Shown: positions 1-9,872 of the stretch, one piece after another | Layout: the number at the start of each line of letters is the position of its first letter | How positions within the stretch are numbered: the stretch's first letter is position 1 | DNA from: Eriocheir sinensis | Lineage: Eukaryota > Arthropoda > Malacostraca > Decapoda > Varunidae | NCBI RefSeq assembly: GCF_024679095.1 | Contig: NW_026111762.1 | Span: 297,378-361,377, forward strand | DNA length: 64,000 bases | Reading direction: 5' to 3' | Program-made: the position numbers and the translations under genes | Notes under the pieces: generated by a model | Database searches by the model: none | What the model was told of the DNA's origin: nothing | What the model saw: only the letters and a program-made list of their open reading frames with translations

Positions 1-332
1 ACTTACTGCTCCTAAAAAGAGTTTAGAGGAGTGGCCGAAAGATAGGTCAATTTTGGGAGGAGAGATGTCCAGATACCCTCCTCTTGATAAGAGTTCAAGT
101 CGTAGGCAGGAGGAAATACAGATGAAGGAAGATTGTTCCAGAGTTTACCAGCGTGAGGGATGAAAGAGTGAAGATACTGGTTAACTCTTGCGTAAGGGAT
201 TTGGACAGTATAGGGATGAGCTTGAGTAGAAAGTCGTGTGTGGCGAGGCCGCAGGAGGGGGGGAGGCATGCAGTTAGCAAGTTCAGAAGAGCAGTCAGCA
301 TGAAAATATCGATAGAAGTTTGAGAGGCCACA
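1..332 (-). mobile_element. LINE family A, 3' coding fragment
   Basis: The reverse strand encodes the C-terminal part of a non-LTR retrotransposon polyprotein, with recognisable blocks FIPHAGKLWNNLP and SVFPPAYDLNS. The same blocks occur at 58675-58974, 13979-14100 and 24960-25080, so this is a dispersed family. It is 5'-truncated near 332 and runs off the window at base 1. The family resembles the jockey-like LINEs that are abundant in decapods, but the clade is inferred because no RT motif lies in this copy. It is not expected to be functional. Confidence 0.85.
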
Positions 333-341
333 AATTTATGT

Positions 342-530
342 ATTGTATCAATAAGTTTTATCTACAGAAAGGGTGGCAGCTCAAGGGAAAAAAATTCGGC
401 TATGTGCTGCTCTAACAAAATAATAAAAGAATGAGAGGACAGAAAAGAGGTCAATTTCGGGAGAGATAACGTAATACTCTTCTCTTGAAAGAGTTCAAGT
501 CCTAGGCAGGAAGAAAAACAGATGGAGGTC
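342..530 (-). mobile_element. LINE family A, second 3' tail fragment
   Basis: A further tail copy of the same LINE on the reverse strand. It shares the stretch encoding the last ORF codons (the DLNSFK-like block) and the downstream GAGCAGC / TTGAGCTGCC untranslated tail. It lies tail to head beside the copy at 1-332, so two 5'-truncated insertions, or one insertion with a rearrangement, sit together. Confidence 0.6.
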
Positions 531-533
531 CTC

Positions 534-825
534 AGCTCTTGAGAAAACTGAAGCCAGAGAGAGCACGGATTCTAAATAGTAAACTTTATAAAGCAATTTT
601 GAAGTATTAACATATAAAAAGAAACAACAAGCGACTGAGATATTTTCATCCCTACACTGAGTAGCTTGTTCATGGGTAGCTGAGAGTGCAAGGTATCTGG
701 GCATGGGGGTGAATGGGTATCAGGGCATGGGGTGCATAGGTATCAGGGTATGTGGTTGGATAAGGACGGGTATGAGGAAGTTACCCATGAAGGAATACGC
801 AGATCAAAGCAGTGGGTAGGAGGAA
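534..825. other. No gene seen; short G-rich repeat
   Basis: I see no supported coding sequence. Positions 698-752 hold about two and a half imperfect copies of a ~27-bp G-rich unit containing GGTATCAGGGCATGGGG. Confidence 0.4.
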
Positions 826-884
826 ATGGGTGTGCGTGTGACCCCCTCGACCTCCGTATGCAATTATAACATTTCTTCATCAAA

Positions 885-1140
885 TTTTTTCTTTTTTTAC
901 CTTATTTCTGGTTTTCTTTTTCTTTTAATTCTTCTCCATCCTTTTCTTCTCCTTCCGTTTCTTTCTCCTCATTTTTTATATTTTTTTTACCTTATTTCTG
1001 TTTTATTCTGTTTTATCCCTTTTCATTCTTCTTCATCCTTTTCTTGTTCCTCCTTTTCTTTCTCTTCTCCATTTTTTTTTTTTACTTATTTCTGGTTTTC
1101 TTTCTTTTTTCATCCTTTTGTTGTACCTCCGTTTTTTTCT
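885..1140 (+). repeat. Polypyrimidine (T/C) tract
   Basis: A ~250-bp stretch almost free of purines, with irregular TTTTCTTCTCC-like units. The open frame it produces (mostly F, L, S and P) is compositional and is not called as a gene. It lies just upstream of a candidate exon and could serve as splice-acceptor context. Confidence 0.7.
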
Positions 1141-1260
1141 CTTCTTACTCTGTACATGTGTTCAGGTATACATTATAACATGGACTATTTTTCTAGGGGT
1201 CCGATATGTCCTTTTCCCGACAAGTTTTCCGTCTTTTTTTCCGGTTGAATCCTGTGGCAG

Positions 1261-1405
1261 CCTCGCCATGAGTTTGGAATATGATCCAACGTTCGTCTTC
1301 AAGCGCCCCCAAAACATGCTGCTGTTTACCACCCATGCCGGGGAACCGATCAAATTTGTAGTAGATGGAGTTGAGCTGTTCATGGAGCTCCAGGAATTGA
1401 TTAAG
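1261..1405 (+). CDS. Candidate internal exon, unknown protein
   Basis: Open segment with splice-like borders: a T-rich tract ending TGTGGCAG before 1261 and AAG|GTTAGT at 1405/1406. From the ATG at 1268 it reads MSLEYDPTFVFKRPQNM, then a block ending MELQELIK. Composition is normal for protein and unlike the flanking low-complexity DNA. I do not recognise the family. The coding run from the ATG is exactly 46 codons, so the donor is in phase 0. It is interrupted downstream by an AT array. It could be an exon of a host or transposon gene, or chance. Confidence 0.3.
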
Positions 1406-1459
1406 GTTAGTATCCAGTCCCCCTTAGGTTTACTCACCTATTTTATGATGATGATGATG

Positions 1460-1463
<4 letters not shown>

Positions 1464-1552
<89 letters not shown>
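1464..1552. repeat. (AT)n microsatellite
   Basis: Uninterrupted AT dinucleotide repeat of about 89 bp. The poly-YI frames across it are artefacts. Confidence 0.97.
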
Positions 1553-1556
<4 letters not shown>

Positions 1557-1557
1557 T

Positions 1558-1626
1558 ACATCTTCACCTGTAGCGCTGATAGGCTATCTTCAGGGGGCTG
1601 GTGGTCGGCCTAAGCCTGTCTTGGCC
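1558..1626 (-). mobile_element. SINE tail fragment
   Basis: On the reverse strand this matches the 3' part of the SINE at 23861-24152: the blocks around GGCGCTACAGGCGAAGA and the upstream GGCTTGGCCCGACCACCA recur with substitutions. It is a short 5'-truncated remnant next to the AT array. Confidence 0.55.
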
Positions 1627-1630
1627 GCAG

Positions 1631-1870
1631 TCTGGCCCGGCCGAGGTGGCAGGGGTGGCAGGAGCCTCACCCATTATATGCCGCAACAGGCTCGCATGGA
1701 CCCTCCCAACCAGGTCTTCCCCGTTGCCGCTCCGGGTACTCCGAACCACGACTTGAACTCATCAGTCAGCTCTACACTCCTGGAGAACGTTTTGACCAGC
1801 TCTCCAGCGCCTGAACAGGGGAATTTCTTGCCCCACATGAACCCATGAAAATATAGAGATGAAAAATAAA
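1631..1870 (+). CDS. Candidate terminal exon with poly(A) signal
   Basis: Open frame reading GRGGRGGRSLTHYMPQQARM and ending LPHMNP at a TGA near 1846, followed 18-24 bp later by AATAAA (1865-1870). A possible acceptor is GCCGCAG ending at 1630. Its phase does not match the donor at 1405, so I cannot join it to the exon at 1261-1405. No domain is recognised. It could be a true last exon or a chance frame in GC-rich DNA. Confidence 0.25.
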
Positions 1871-2059
1871 GATTGTTGCCTGAAGCTTGTTTATTTTTGG
1901 TGCATGTTCCTTTTCAGTAGGTTATAAGTAGAGGTATACTACATGACTAGTAGGTTAGGTAGAGTAGTTGCTGGGGAGAGGAACTGAAGTAAATATATAA
2001 GAATTTACAACTAGTTGATAAAAGCAGACAAATATACAATATGTACGTAAGTAATTGAT

Positions 2060-2830
2060 AGCACATAAAAAGCGGTTGAAGGCCCGGCGTCGGCAAGCCA
2101 CTGCCTGCTTGCATTCGTCAGACCACCATGGCACAGGCCGACGTGATGCATTTCCAGTTGTCTGTGGGATTGTGAGTTCTCTCGCCCGATGAATGTGCGC
2201 CGTAAAAAAAAAAAAAAAAAAACCCTGCTTCCTCCGTTGTCTCGAAGTCATCTATTTATGTCTCCGTGTGAGTCATGGTCCGAAAAAGCTCCCAGTCTGC
2301 TCGATCTAGTATCCAACGTGGTAGTCGAGGTGACGGTTGGAAAGTGGAATGGGAGATGAAGATGGGGTAGTGGTCGCTGCCATGTAGATCCTCTGATATT
2401 TCCCACGTGAAGTCAAGGTACGCATCGGGGGAACTGAGTGTGAGGTCAATAATAGACCGTGTATCAGTTTGCATATGGTAGTATTTTGGGTCACAGGTGT
2501 TCAGAATGCAGAGGTCTAGCTAGGTCTTCAATTACAGATGCAACAGTGACTCCTCTTGGGTTGCTGGTGGTATCCTCCCATAGTGTATGGCGACTGTTGA
2601 AGTCACCAACTAGTAAGAAGAGTGAGGGTAGTTGGCGTACCAGTGTCAGGAGGTATTGTTGATTGAGTGGTGTACTGGGTGGAAGATACAGGGGGCATAT
2701 AGCGTAGGTACGTGTTATGTGGATTTGAGAGGCAGTAGCCTGCAATGGAGTGTTAAGTGAGTGGAGTGCTTTCACTTTACTATCCACAGCCATACCACTC
2801 CACGTAACTTCTACCTCCATCCCTTCTCAC
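2060..2830 (-). pseudogene. Jockey-type LINE endonuclease fragment
   Basis: Reverse-strand remnant of an apurinic-like endonuclease domain of a non-LTR retrotransposon. Blocks in order are YLPPSTPLNQQ, LLVGDFNSRHTLWED, SIIDLTLSSPD, DLHGSDHYPI and PWWSDECKQAV. GDFN and GSDHYPI are the metal- and substrate-site motifs of the EEP fold. The reading moves between frames: there is a shift near 2490 and another around a poly(A/T) run at 2204-2222, which reads as a run of phenylalanines. The RT domain is missing, so the copy is truncated after the linker. Confidence 0.8.
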
Positions 2831-3109
2831 ATCTCACATTCATTTCCTTTTATAGTCCGTCACTTCACTCCCTTTTATGTGGGTGTCTTGAATCTCCATA
2901 ACATCAAGTCTAGCTCTTTAGGAATCATCTACAATCTCCTTTCTCTTTTCCTTACCATTCATTCCATTTACATTATTAAGATAACCTTGTTAAATAAATT
3001 TAAATATAAGTCTTGTTATATTGAGGTGTCACTGTATCACCATTGTCATTAGTAAATGTATATGCACACTGATGAATTCATAAAGTAATGTTCACTCGAG
3101 TTTTTCAGA

Positions 3110-4249
3110 GAAAAATCTACGTCGGATGCAGTACATCCAGAAGACCAAGGATGCAGACACCCCCACACAACTGAGAGAAGTGATCTCCACTAATGAGGAG
3201 AAACGGCGTGTGTTTGATGTTCATGCATCAAGCAGGGGGGCCATTTGGGTATCAATAACACAATAAAAAAAGTATCACAACGTTTTTACTGGCTAGGTAT
3301 AAAAGAGGACATTATGAAATGGATATCAGAATGTGACCGCTGCCAGAGGTCAGAGAAATAAAAAACAGTTGCACCAGTCCTAAAGCCAATTAAAACACAT
3401 GTTCCTTGGCAGATGTTAGGGATGGACTTAATAGGACCTCTAGATGAAACACAGGAAGGCAACAAATATATTCTTACAATAACTGATTTATGGTCAAAAT
3501 ATTTTCATGCATTCCCTTTGCAAGTCATGTTTGAAAACACCTTCAGGATTTGTTTTTTCAGTTTTGGTCCTCCAGAAAAGATTTCACCTGACCAGGGAAG
3601 GGAGTTTTGCAATGAACAAAATACTAAACTGTTCTCTCTTTTTCATGTAAAGTACTTGGTAACCTTAGCCCACCACCCGCAGACCAACGGTCAGGATGAA
3701 CGGACCAACCAGACATTGAAAGGAATATTGAGTAAACTGGTCAATGATAAAAGAGATGATTGGGACCAGCATTTATATACTGCATTGTTTAGTATTAGAA
3801 CAGCTGTACAGAGTTCCACAAAGTACACCCCTTTCTTCTTAATGGTTGGCAGGGAAGCTCGACTGTTTTCTGAGCTTCGTCACAGTGATGGTGATGAGGA
3901 AGCTTGTGGAGTTCACGAATTTCCAAATGTAAATTTATCAGATGAAGATATTGACACCAGACTTAAGGCTATTTATAACGTAAAGAAAACAATTGACGAT
4001 AACATTGCAAAAGCACAAGCAAAACAGAAGAAGTACTATGACCTCAAAAACAGTAAAGGCTACAAATCATTCAGTTTTGAAGTTGGAATGAAAGTATTAA
4101 TGAAAAACTGTCGGAAACGAGGAAGGAAAGGTTCACGACTAGAGGAGGATTGGCTTGGACCTTATGAGATTCACAGTTTTTCAAGCAATTTTGTTGAACT
4201 TTTACATAATGGCAAGGTCCTTAAGAATAAAATTTCAGTAACTCATTAA
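3110..4249 (+). pseudogene. Ginger/GIN1-like DDE integrase
   Basis: Encodes a retrovirus-type integrase. First comes an N-terminal HHCC zinc module (a His, GGHLGINNTIKK, then ECDRCQR). The catalytic core follows, with D in LGMDLIGPL, D in ISPDQGREF and E in QTNGQDERTNQ. A C-terminal GPY/F-like module reads VGMKVLMKN and LEEDWLGPYEI and ends at TAA 4249. Short exons with splice-like borders lie downstream and there is no RT. This favours a Ginger/GIN1 DNA transposon over a Gypsy pol, though that is inference. Damage: a frame change in the G-run at 3235-3240 and an in-frame TAA at 3359-3361. It is otherwise open for 278 codons, and about 380 residues in total are recognisable. Confidence 0.8.
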
Positions 4250-4566
4250 AATATATAAAGAACATTGTATTGTAAGTGTACCTGTGCAGCTTCCTAGTCC
4301 AGCATGTGCACCCCCATCATCTCAGAGGCATGGACCAGTGACTGATAATGTATCCCAATGTGTTGGAGTCCTTTATCAGACACTGACAGTTGTATGGAGC
4401 AGCCTCACACTTATATCAAGCCTACCTGTGAGATTGGTGAGGTACATTTGAAATTGATATTTTAGAGTTCTGTAAACCTGTTACACATTATTATATTATA
4501 CATACACTATTTTGCCTATATATACCTATATCCAAGCTGAGGTGTTCAGTGATACATAATTTTCAG

Positions 4567-4703
4567 ACATCACCGAGTCTGCTGGTCTGCTGGCTGGTGA
4601 AGAGGCTAGAACGAGTTCCTTATCTGGTTCTCCAGAACTCCACAAGAAGTGTCGCCTTGCAGAAGGCAAAGGCACTTCACTGAGGAGTCTGTCACTTTGC
4701 CTG
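4567..4703 (+). CDS. Candidate exon, first copy of a duplicated exon
   Basis: Bounded by TTTTCAG before 4567 and CTG|GTAAGG after 4703. It reads two bases plus 45 codons: ITESAGLLAGEEARTSS, then SPELHKKCRLAEG. Its first 15 codons are repeated in the segment starting at 5040, also directly after a CAG acceptor and in the same phase. It probably belongs to the Ginger-like element or to a transcript crossing it. Function is unknown. Confidence 0.4.
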
Positions 4704-5039
4704 GTAAGGGACATTTTTTGTTTGTTGGTAGTCTTGTAATTGTAGCATCTATTGTGAATACTCTTTGGTGATATATCTCTCTAGTTGCTGCAGTGAACTC
4801 AAGGCATACTTGATGACATTACGGAAACCGTCCACCAATCTTGTCATTTCCCGCTGAACACAGGCAACGCTGGACACTCCAAAACATTGCATTGCAACTT
4901 TCAATCGATATTGTTTTGTCTATGGTGGGTGGGGCTGCTTCTGCCTGGGTTCACCGCAGTAACTATAGTAGTGTCACATTTATTTTACGGTTGAGTGTGT
5001 GCTACACTTTGCTAATATGCCTTCATTTATCATATACAG

Positions 5040-5098
5040 ATATCACTGAGTCTGTTGGTCTGCTGGCTGGTGAAGGAACTCCATCTTTGATATTGTAA
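5040..5098 (+). CDS. Candidate terminal exon, second copy of a duplicated exon
   Basis: Follows ATATACAG at 5039 and reads ITESVGLLAGEGTPSLIL to a TAA at 5096-5098. It is a diverged copy of the start of the exon at 4567 with the same acceptor phase. The two could be mutually exclusive 3' exons giving different C-termini, or simply a ~470-bp segmental duplication. Confidence 0.35.
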
Positions 5099-5159
5099 TA
5101 TTTACATGTCCTGTTGCTTTTCAGTCAACTCAGCATCTTTCAAAATTAGTTAAAGTTGG

Positions 5160-5215
5160 AAGGTTTCGTTCAGTCGGCGCAACATCTGTGGTCGTATGCC
5201 GGAGACACAGGAGGT
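5160..5215 (+). mobile_element. SINE tail remnant
   Basis: The block CAGTCGGCG plus GTATGCCGGAGACAC resembles the distal end of the SINE at 26014-26280 (TAGTCGGCG and ATGCCGGAGAGACAT). Only about 50 bp remain. Confidence 0.4.
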
Positions 5216-5324
5216 TCAAAATTTGGAAAAATAATCCCTTGAGCCATCCTGTGAAGACCCTTGAAGAACACCATATCAACACTTCAGAAACAAATTAAAT
5301 TTCAAGAATACTCTCCATCTCCTC

Positions 5325-5560
5325 TGCCTGGATAAGTGATACAGTTATGGATGCTGCTCAGGCAATATTAGCCCGGCAGTTCCCATCCATAACTGGATTT
5401 CAGAGTTGTTGTATTTTGCAGGGGTCCTCCAGTGGCGGCTATGCCTCTAAAGCATGTCATTTGTCCAGCTTTTGAATATTAATAATAACCACTGGATTTA
5501 TATGAGTAATTTAATTGTTAATCACGTGACCCCAGGTACAGTGCAGTATTATGACAGTAT
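5325..5560 (+). pseudogene. Ulp1/C48-type cysteine protease-like fragment
   Basis: One frame reads WISDTVMDAAQAILARQFP then ITGFQSC (5331-5450). A second frame reads VQLLNINNNHWI, then VQYYDSM (5466-5562). The NNHW block is the catalytic-His region of Ulp1/SENP-like peptidases as found in many transposon-borne copies. A frameshift near 5455 and loss of everything after YYDSM, including the expected Asp/Gln/Cys part, make it non-functional. It sits about 1 kb after the Ginger-like integrase. Some described Ginger elements carry extra cysteine-protease domains, so both may belong to one element, although a separate insertion is possible. Confidence 0.6.
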
Positions 5561-5906
5561 GACTAAAGGCGGCGTCACACTGGGCAAATATCTCCCAACA
5601 TGTTGCTCGTTTTCGTTGGTGATATCGCCAACCAACAATGTTGTGCATCACACTGTATTGACCAGGAACTGTTGTGTTGACGCTGCGCTCCAACAACAAC
5701 AAACACCACGCCAGCATCTCTCCAGCCACTTTACCATGAATCGGAAGGATATTGAGGTTTTAGAAGATTGTGCTGCTGCATTGCACATAATGAAGCATGT
5801 GCTACGACTGCAGAAGCGCCAGAAGAGGCAGTGTTCTCCATCTCAACAGTTTGTTTACCTCGTGCCAGGCACAGACTCCGCCCAGCACACCATCACAGTC
5901 AGTTGA
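5561..5906 (+). mobile_element. Possible left end of a Harbinger-like element
   Basis: The C48-like frame stops abruptly at 5562 and is followed by AAAGGCGGCGTCACACTGGG, which has the look of a Harbinger-type terminus (compare the ...CACACT termini at 22583 and 36241). A downstream frame from an ATG near 5736 reads MNRKDIEVLEDCAAALHIMK, then LRLQKRQKRQ, and ends at TGA 5906. That resembles the basic N-terminal exon of a Harbinger transposase, but weakly. I find no matching right terminus. Confidence 0.35.
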
Positions 5907-7430
5907 GTGTTATAAATAACTTTACACAGTGGACAAATAATCACAGACACATACTTGCACATGTACGTCTAACTAAGTTGTGTAGGCCCTGGAGCTGTCT
6001 TGTGTGTAGGCCATTTGGCCTCTTGTTATCTCCCATTATGTTCGTGTATCCTGTCATAAGTGTAATGACTTGTTCGTATCTTTCCACGTGTCTGGATAGT
6101 TTGGAGCTGCATTGTGTAGCCATTCGGCATCTTGCAGTCTACCTATATTCTTAGTTAATGAAATGTTGAAGGATAACGAAAAGGTGGATACAGACAAATA
6201 TAAAAAACTGGTAAAGGAGCAACCAGGAAGGTGCACGATGAGGAAATACATGCCCATAGAGGAGAAATTCTACCTGGGTGGGTTGGTGAAAGATGCAGAA
6301 AGGAAAAACAAAGACACCCACAATGATAACAATCATTAAAATATTAATACACAGTGAAAAGAGGAACATGGATCTTAGGATCTGTGAGCTTTCGTTGAAG
6401 GCGAACGTACGGTCAACACCTGACCCTTGGCGAGTCAGGTCGGGCGGCAACAAGGGTGTGGCCCTATTACCCACCACCCATATAGCATCGCCGCGCCCTT
6501 CAGGAGGAAGCACGTTCTAGTTCTAGTTCAGAGAAACACGTGTGGGTAACCCATCGTACGCATCATCGCCGCACCCACAGGGGAACCACTTGTGGAGGAC
6601 CTCATCCCCGCAACATAAGTTATCTTGCTTATGGGGGGGCGGAACAGCTGGAATGGAAAAATGGGGTCAAGAATACTTTTTTTTTTTTTACATATTTTCA
6701 TAGGAAAACTATCTAAAAAAACATATATGACTATGAGAACAATGGGAGCGCCTGGGAAAACGTTTTAAAGGGACGCGGTGCGCAGACATTTACACGCCCG
6801 GGTGGACTTTAAATCTTATGTACAAGGAGTTTCTGCTGTATTTTCTTCACTTAGGCTTGGTGGGATACGCCGATATGGTATAAGAAAAATACAAGAAGAA
6901 GAAGAAAAGAGAGCAGAGGAAGGGGAAACATATGGCGCTGGCATAGCGCCTGTGTAGAGATACAGTTATGTATCTTTTTGGTGAGCAGTGTCTTTGAGTT
7001 GAGGGAAGGCGCTCATTGCTGGTAAAACAAAACCCCTCAACAATGATTTGACACTGTGAAGACACCCCAGCAGTGAGGACCCTAATACGGTCCGCTAAAA
7101 GCGCGAAGAATCATCAACTCATGGGACCCACTGTCAGTCACTGGAGAAATACGCGGTTGAGAAAAGAATGCATTTTATTGTAAATACATTATATTGATAA
7201 CTTTTGACTATTACATATTATATTAGTGTGTAGTATATGTTTGTAGTGCATATATGTAAAAATGAATGTAATCGTGCAATAAATAAATGCAATAACTAAC
7301 AAAATATGTAATGTGAAAACTTTAAACGCGTTTTTCTCAAAACCACAAAAAATAACTTCAAAAATCAGTTCTGCAAAGAATACTCCATGGAGCTTGATGA
7401 AAATCACTACACTTATACATTTTGGGTGTA
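5907..7430. other. No gene seen; weak direct repeat at 6455-6595
   Basis: No supported gene. Two diverged ~60-bp units (6455-6516 and 6537-6595) share ACCCAT, GCATC, CGCCGC and AGG-GGAA blocks in the same order and spacing. The remainder is unclassified AT-rich DNA with scattered short chance frames. Confidence 0.4.
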
Positions 7431-7432
7431 TC

Positions 7433-7590
7433 TACATTTACAAGTAGCGGTTTTTTGAAATATTGAAAAGAAAATGGTTTTTGAGTGTTTTTTTGGTAAA
7501 AAATTGTGACGTAACGATTTACATGAAATTGCGACAGCGATTACTCGCGAACTATACAAAATTTAGCAAAACCGCTACTTGTAAATATTT
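7433..7590. repeat. Inverted repeat, ~20-bp arms
   Basis: TTTACAAGTAGCGGTTTT at 7437-7454 recurs inverted as AAAACCGCTACTTGTAAA near 7568-7585. The arms are separated by about 110 bp of AT-rich DNA. It could be a small MITE or the hairpin of a larger repeat. Confidence 0.6.
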
Positions 7591-7899
7591 CTACAACATT
7601 CAACTACTACCATGCAAAATTTCGTAACTCTAAAACGAAAACTGTATTTTACGCTGATTTTTAAAGTCTTGACCTCATGAGGTCATGACCTGACCAATTA
7701 GCAGGTTCTACCTTTGGGATAGTATCTGAAACATGATTTTAAACATAATAGAGAAGTTTGAGGCAAAAATATTCAAAACTTTTTTTTTTATGAATATTTT
7801 TTACCTACCCGTTCCGCCTCCCCAGTCACCGCAACATCGCCCCGTCCTTAAGGAGATAAGTTTTCGTGTGTGCATGGCCCCTCTCAACGCCCTTAATTG

Positions 7900-8166
7900 T
7901 TGTCACATTAAAAATAAAATGGCACCTGGTGGCACAGATATACAGAGACCAGGCTTGTGGAATCTGCCATAGTAAAGAGCAATTGCACCATTCTATAATG
8001 TGTGATACCTGCAGAAAGTGGATACACTACTATTGCACAAAACTGCCCGTTTATACACTAAAATGCTTTGCAAATTCACACAAAATTGGACTGCGAAGTG
8101 TGAAGTTTGCTCAAATAAAAAAAATATGATGATAGAGAGTGGGAAGCTGAGGCAAATTCTAGCATA
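7900..8166 (+). pseudogene. PHD-finger-like fragment
   Basis: A C4HC3-like pattern is spread over two frames: CGICHSKEQLHHSIMCDTCR then WIHYYCTKLPVY (7953-8060), and after a frame change WTAKCEVCSNKK (8084-8127). Cys pairs, the W-I-H block and the final CEVC agree with a PHD finger. Such fingers are common in transposon-borne ORFs. The segment ends at TAG 8166. No partner domain can be assigned. Confidence 0.55.
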
Positions 8167-8861
8167 GGAAAATTATTTGCAAAACAAACTAAAAATCCAG
8201 GCAGATGAATCTCAGCAAATTAGTGATGAAATAAGCTCAAACAGAAAAAAACTCTGGAATCAGACAACGATAAGAATGATAAAGCTAGGCCTAGGTCTAT
8301 TGTTTTTCTGGGTAGCACACCTGAAGGCTAAGGGTACTCGAAGGTATCACCCAGACATATGGCGCTGTGAGGGAGTGGGAGAAGAGATGAGAAGGGGAGG
8401 TTGGGTCAGTTTTGCATTCAGGCGGGAGGAAACTATCGAAAGTGCTGGGTCACACACTACACATACCATTCACACTATAAAAGAGGCAACAAAACATGCT
8501 GCCAGCTTTTAAAAACTTGCATACAGTCAACCGGAATAGGCCTCTGACACTAGTTATTGACACTGGCCTTTGTTGGGTTAATATTTCATTATTATTTCTC
8601 AATGTAATCCTATGATTTGTTCTGTGGAGTCAATGTTAGGTTATGGTTGTTAGGTACTCTAATGTTAGGAATAAGGGTGGTATATTATTGTATTAGTTCA
8701 TAATAACTCATCCACTGTGATTTTCATGTGTTTTAGCTGTCATTTCCTTCACAATTATATTAGTACTACCAGTTTCTTGAAAGCATTGATAAGTAAATAT
8801 TTCTTCACGCCAAACCTTTTAATTTTCCAAGCTCTGCTTCAAAAATACATCTAAAATTGGC

Positions 8862-8863
<2 letters not shown>
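8167..8863 (+). other. No firm gene
   Basis: Contains short open stretches such as one reading KARPRSIVFLGSTP near 8279-8320, possibly continuing the PHD-bearing ORF, but nothing with a recognisable domain. The rest is AT-rich. Confidence 0.3.

Positions 8864-8918
<55 letters not shown>
8864..8918. repeat. (TC)n microsatellite ending in a splice acceptor
   Basis: About 55 bp of TC repeat running directly into TAG|GTGACAG, the acceptor of the HARBI1-like exon. The repeat itself would serve as the polypyrimidine tract. Confidence 0.9.
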
Positions 8919-8919
<1 letters not shown>

Positions 8920-8920
8920 G

Positions 8921-9225
8921 GTGACAGTGGATATCCCTTGGAATCCTTCTTATGACGCTTAGAAAATCCTGCCAACCCTGCGGAGCAGCGGTACAACATA
9001 AGCCATATGAGGACACGTGTTGTTGTAGAACAGACATTTGGAACTCTCAAAACACGCTGCCGATGTCTTCATAGATCTGGAGGGGCACTCCAGTATGATC
9101 CTACCCGCTGTGGAAAAATTGCAGTAGCTTGTATGCTCCTGCATAACTTTGGTGTGAGGAGAGGAATACTCATGCAAGATGCTGCTGAAGTTCATGAGGA
9201 AGCTCATCCAGCATTTGTACAGTAG
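8921..9225 (+). pseudogene. HARBI1-type PIF/Harbinger transposase, last exon
   Basis: Reads DSGYPLESF, a TGA at 8953-8955, NPANPAEQRYNISH, RTRVVVEQTFGTLKTRC, HRSGGALQYDP and VACMLLHNFGVR, ending at TAG 9225. These blocks cover the C-terminal third of a Harbinger DDE nuclease, including the E in VEQTFG. An acceptor at 8919-8920 would complete a split Gly codon. One stop codon interrupts an otherwise open exon. Upstream catalytic exons are not visible, so this is a fragment. Confidence 0.8.
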
Positions 9226-9730
9226 TGCTGACTTTCAATAGCCATATAATACAGTAATGTTCAAATACTACACAGTCTCAAGCTACTGTGCTAGACTGAG
9301 GTAGCTGTTCTGTTTTCAGGTTGTCAAATATTTTTTTTATATTTTGTCAGTAAAAATACATCTGCTTACTCTTTTACTTATACTGCACCATCAAGACTAG
9401 AAAAGATATATTTTTTGTAATATATTTCATATAAAAAATTCTTGATTTTTTTTGTTCTCCATTAACCAGGGTAATAAGTTATTAATATAATTAATAACAC
9501 ACTGACTCCATTGATAAGAATATTCTATTTTTTTACATAAACACTGACTACAATAATGGCAACATAAGTTTTTAACATCAACACAGTGACTCCATCAATA
9601 AGAACTAAATAACCTATTTTAAACATGAACACACAGGAACTCCATAAATAAGTAACATTATTTTTTTATTTTTTTTACATAAAGAGGCACTTGACTATTG
9701 TAACCTTATTTAATATTTAACTGAAACTGG
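9226..9730. other. AT-rich DNA with degenerate tandem units
   Basis: No gene. From about 9480 to 9690 a loose ~55-bp unit recurs three to four times, recognisable by CACTGACTCCAT and ATAAGAA blocks followed by T-runs and ACATAAA. Confidence 0.4.
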
Positions 9731-9872
9731 GTTCATAGCTCCTAGATGAGTCAGTAACGACGTTGCTGATTGGCTGTCTGATATCTCCGTTGCCCAACAC
9801 ACTCGGAGCTGCATACTTAAGAGAAAAGAAAAGAAAAAAAACGGTTGGGGGTGCAAGATTTTACACTTAAAT

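Noticed and set aside
826..1248. Long Phe/Ser/Leu-rich frame
   Set aside because: Produced by the polypyrimidine tract. There is no domain and no start context.
1464..1573. Poly-(YI) open frames over AT arrays here and at 12269, 23233, 25571, 43692 and 44287
   Set aside because: Pure dinucleotide repeats translate as Y-I without stops. They are compositional and not genes.
3413..4249. Gypsy LTR retrotransposon pol
   Set aside because: Only the integrase is present, with no RT, RNase H or LTR nearby, and splice-like exons follow. Ginger/GIN1-like fits better, although a Gypsy remnant is not fully excluded.
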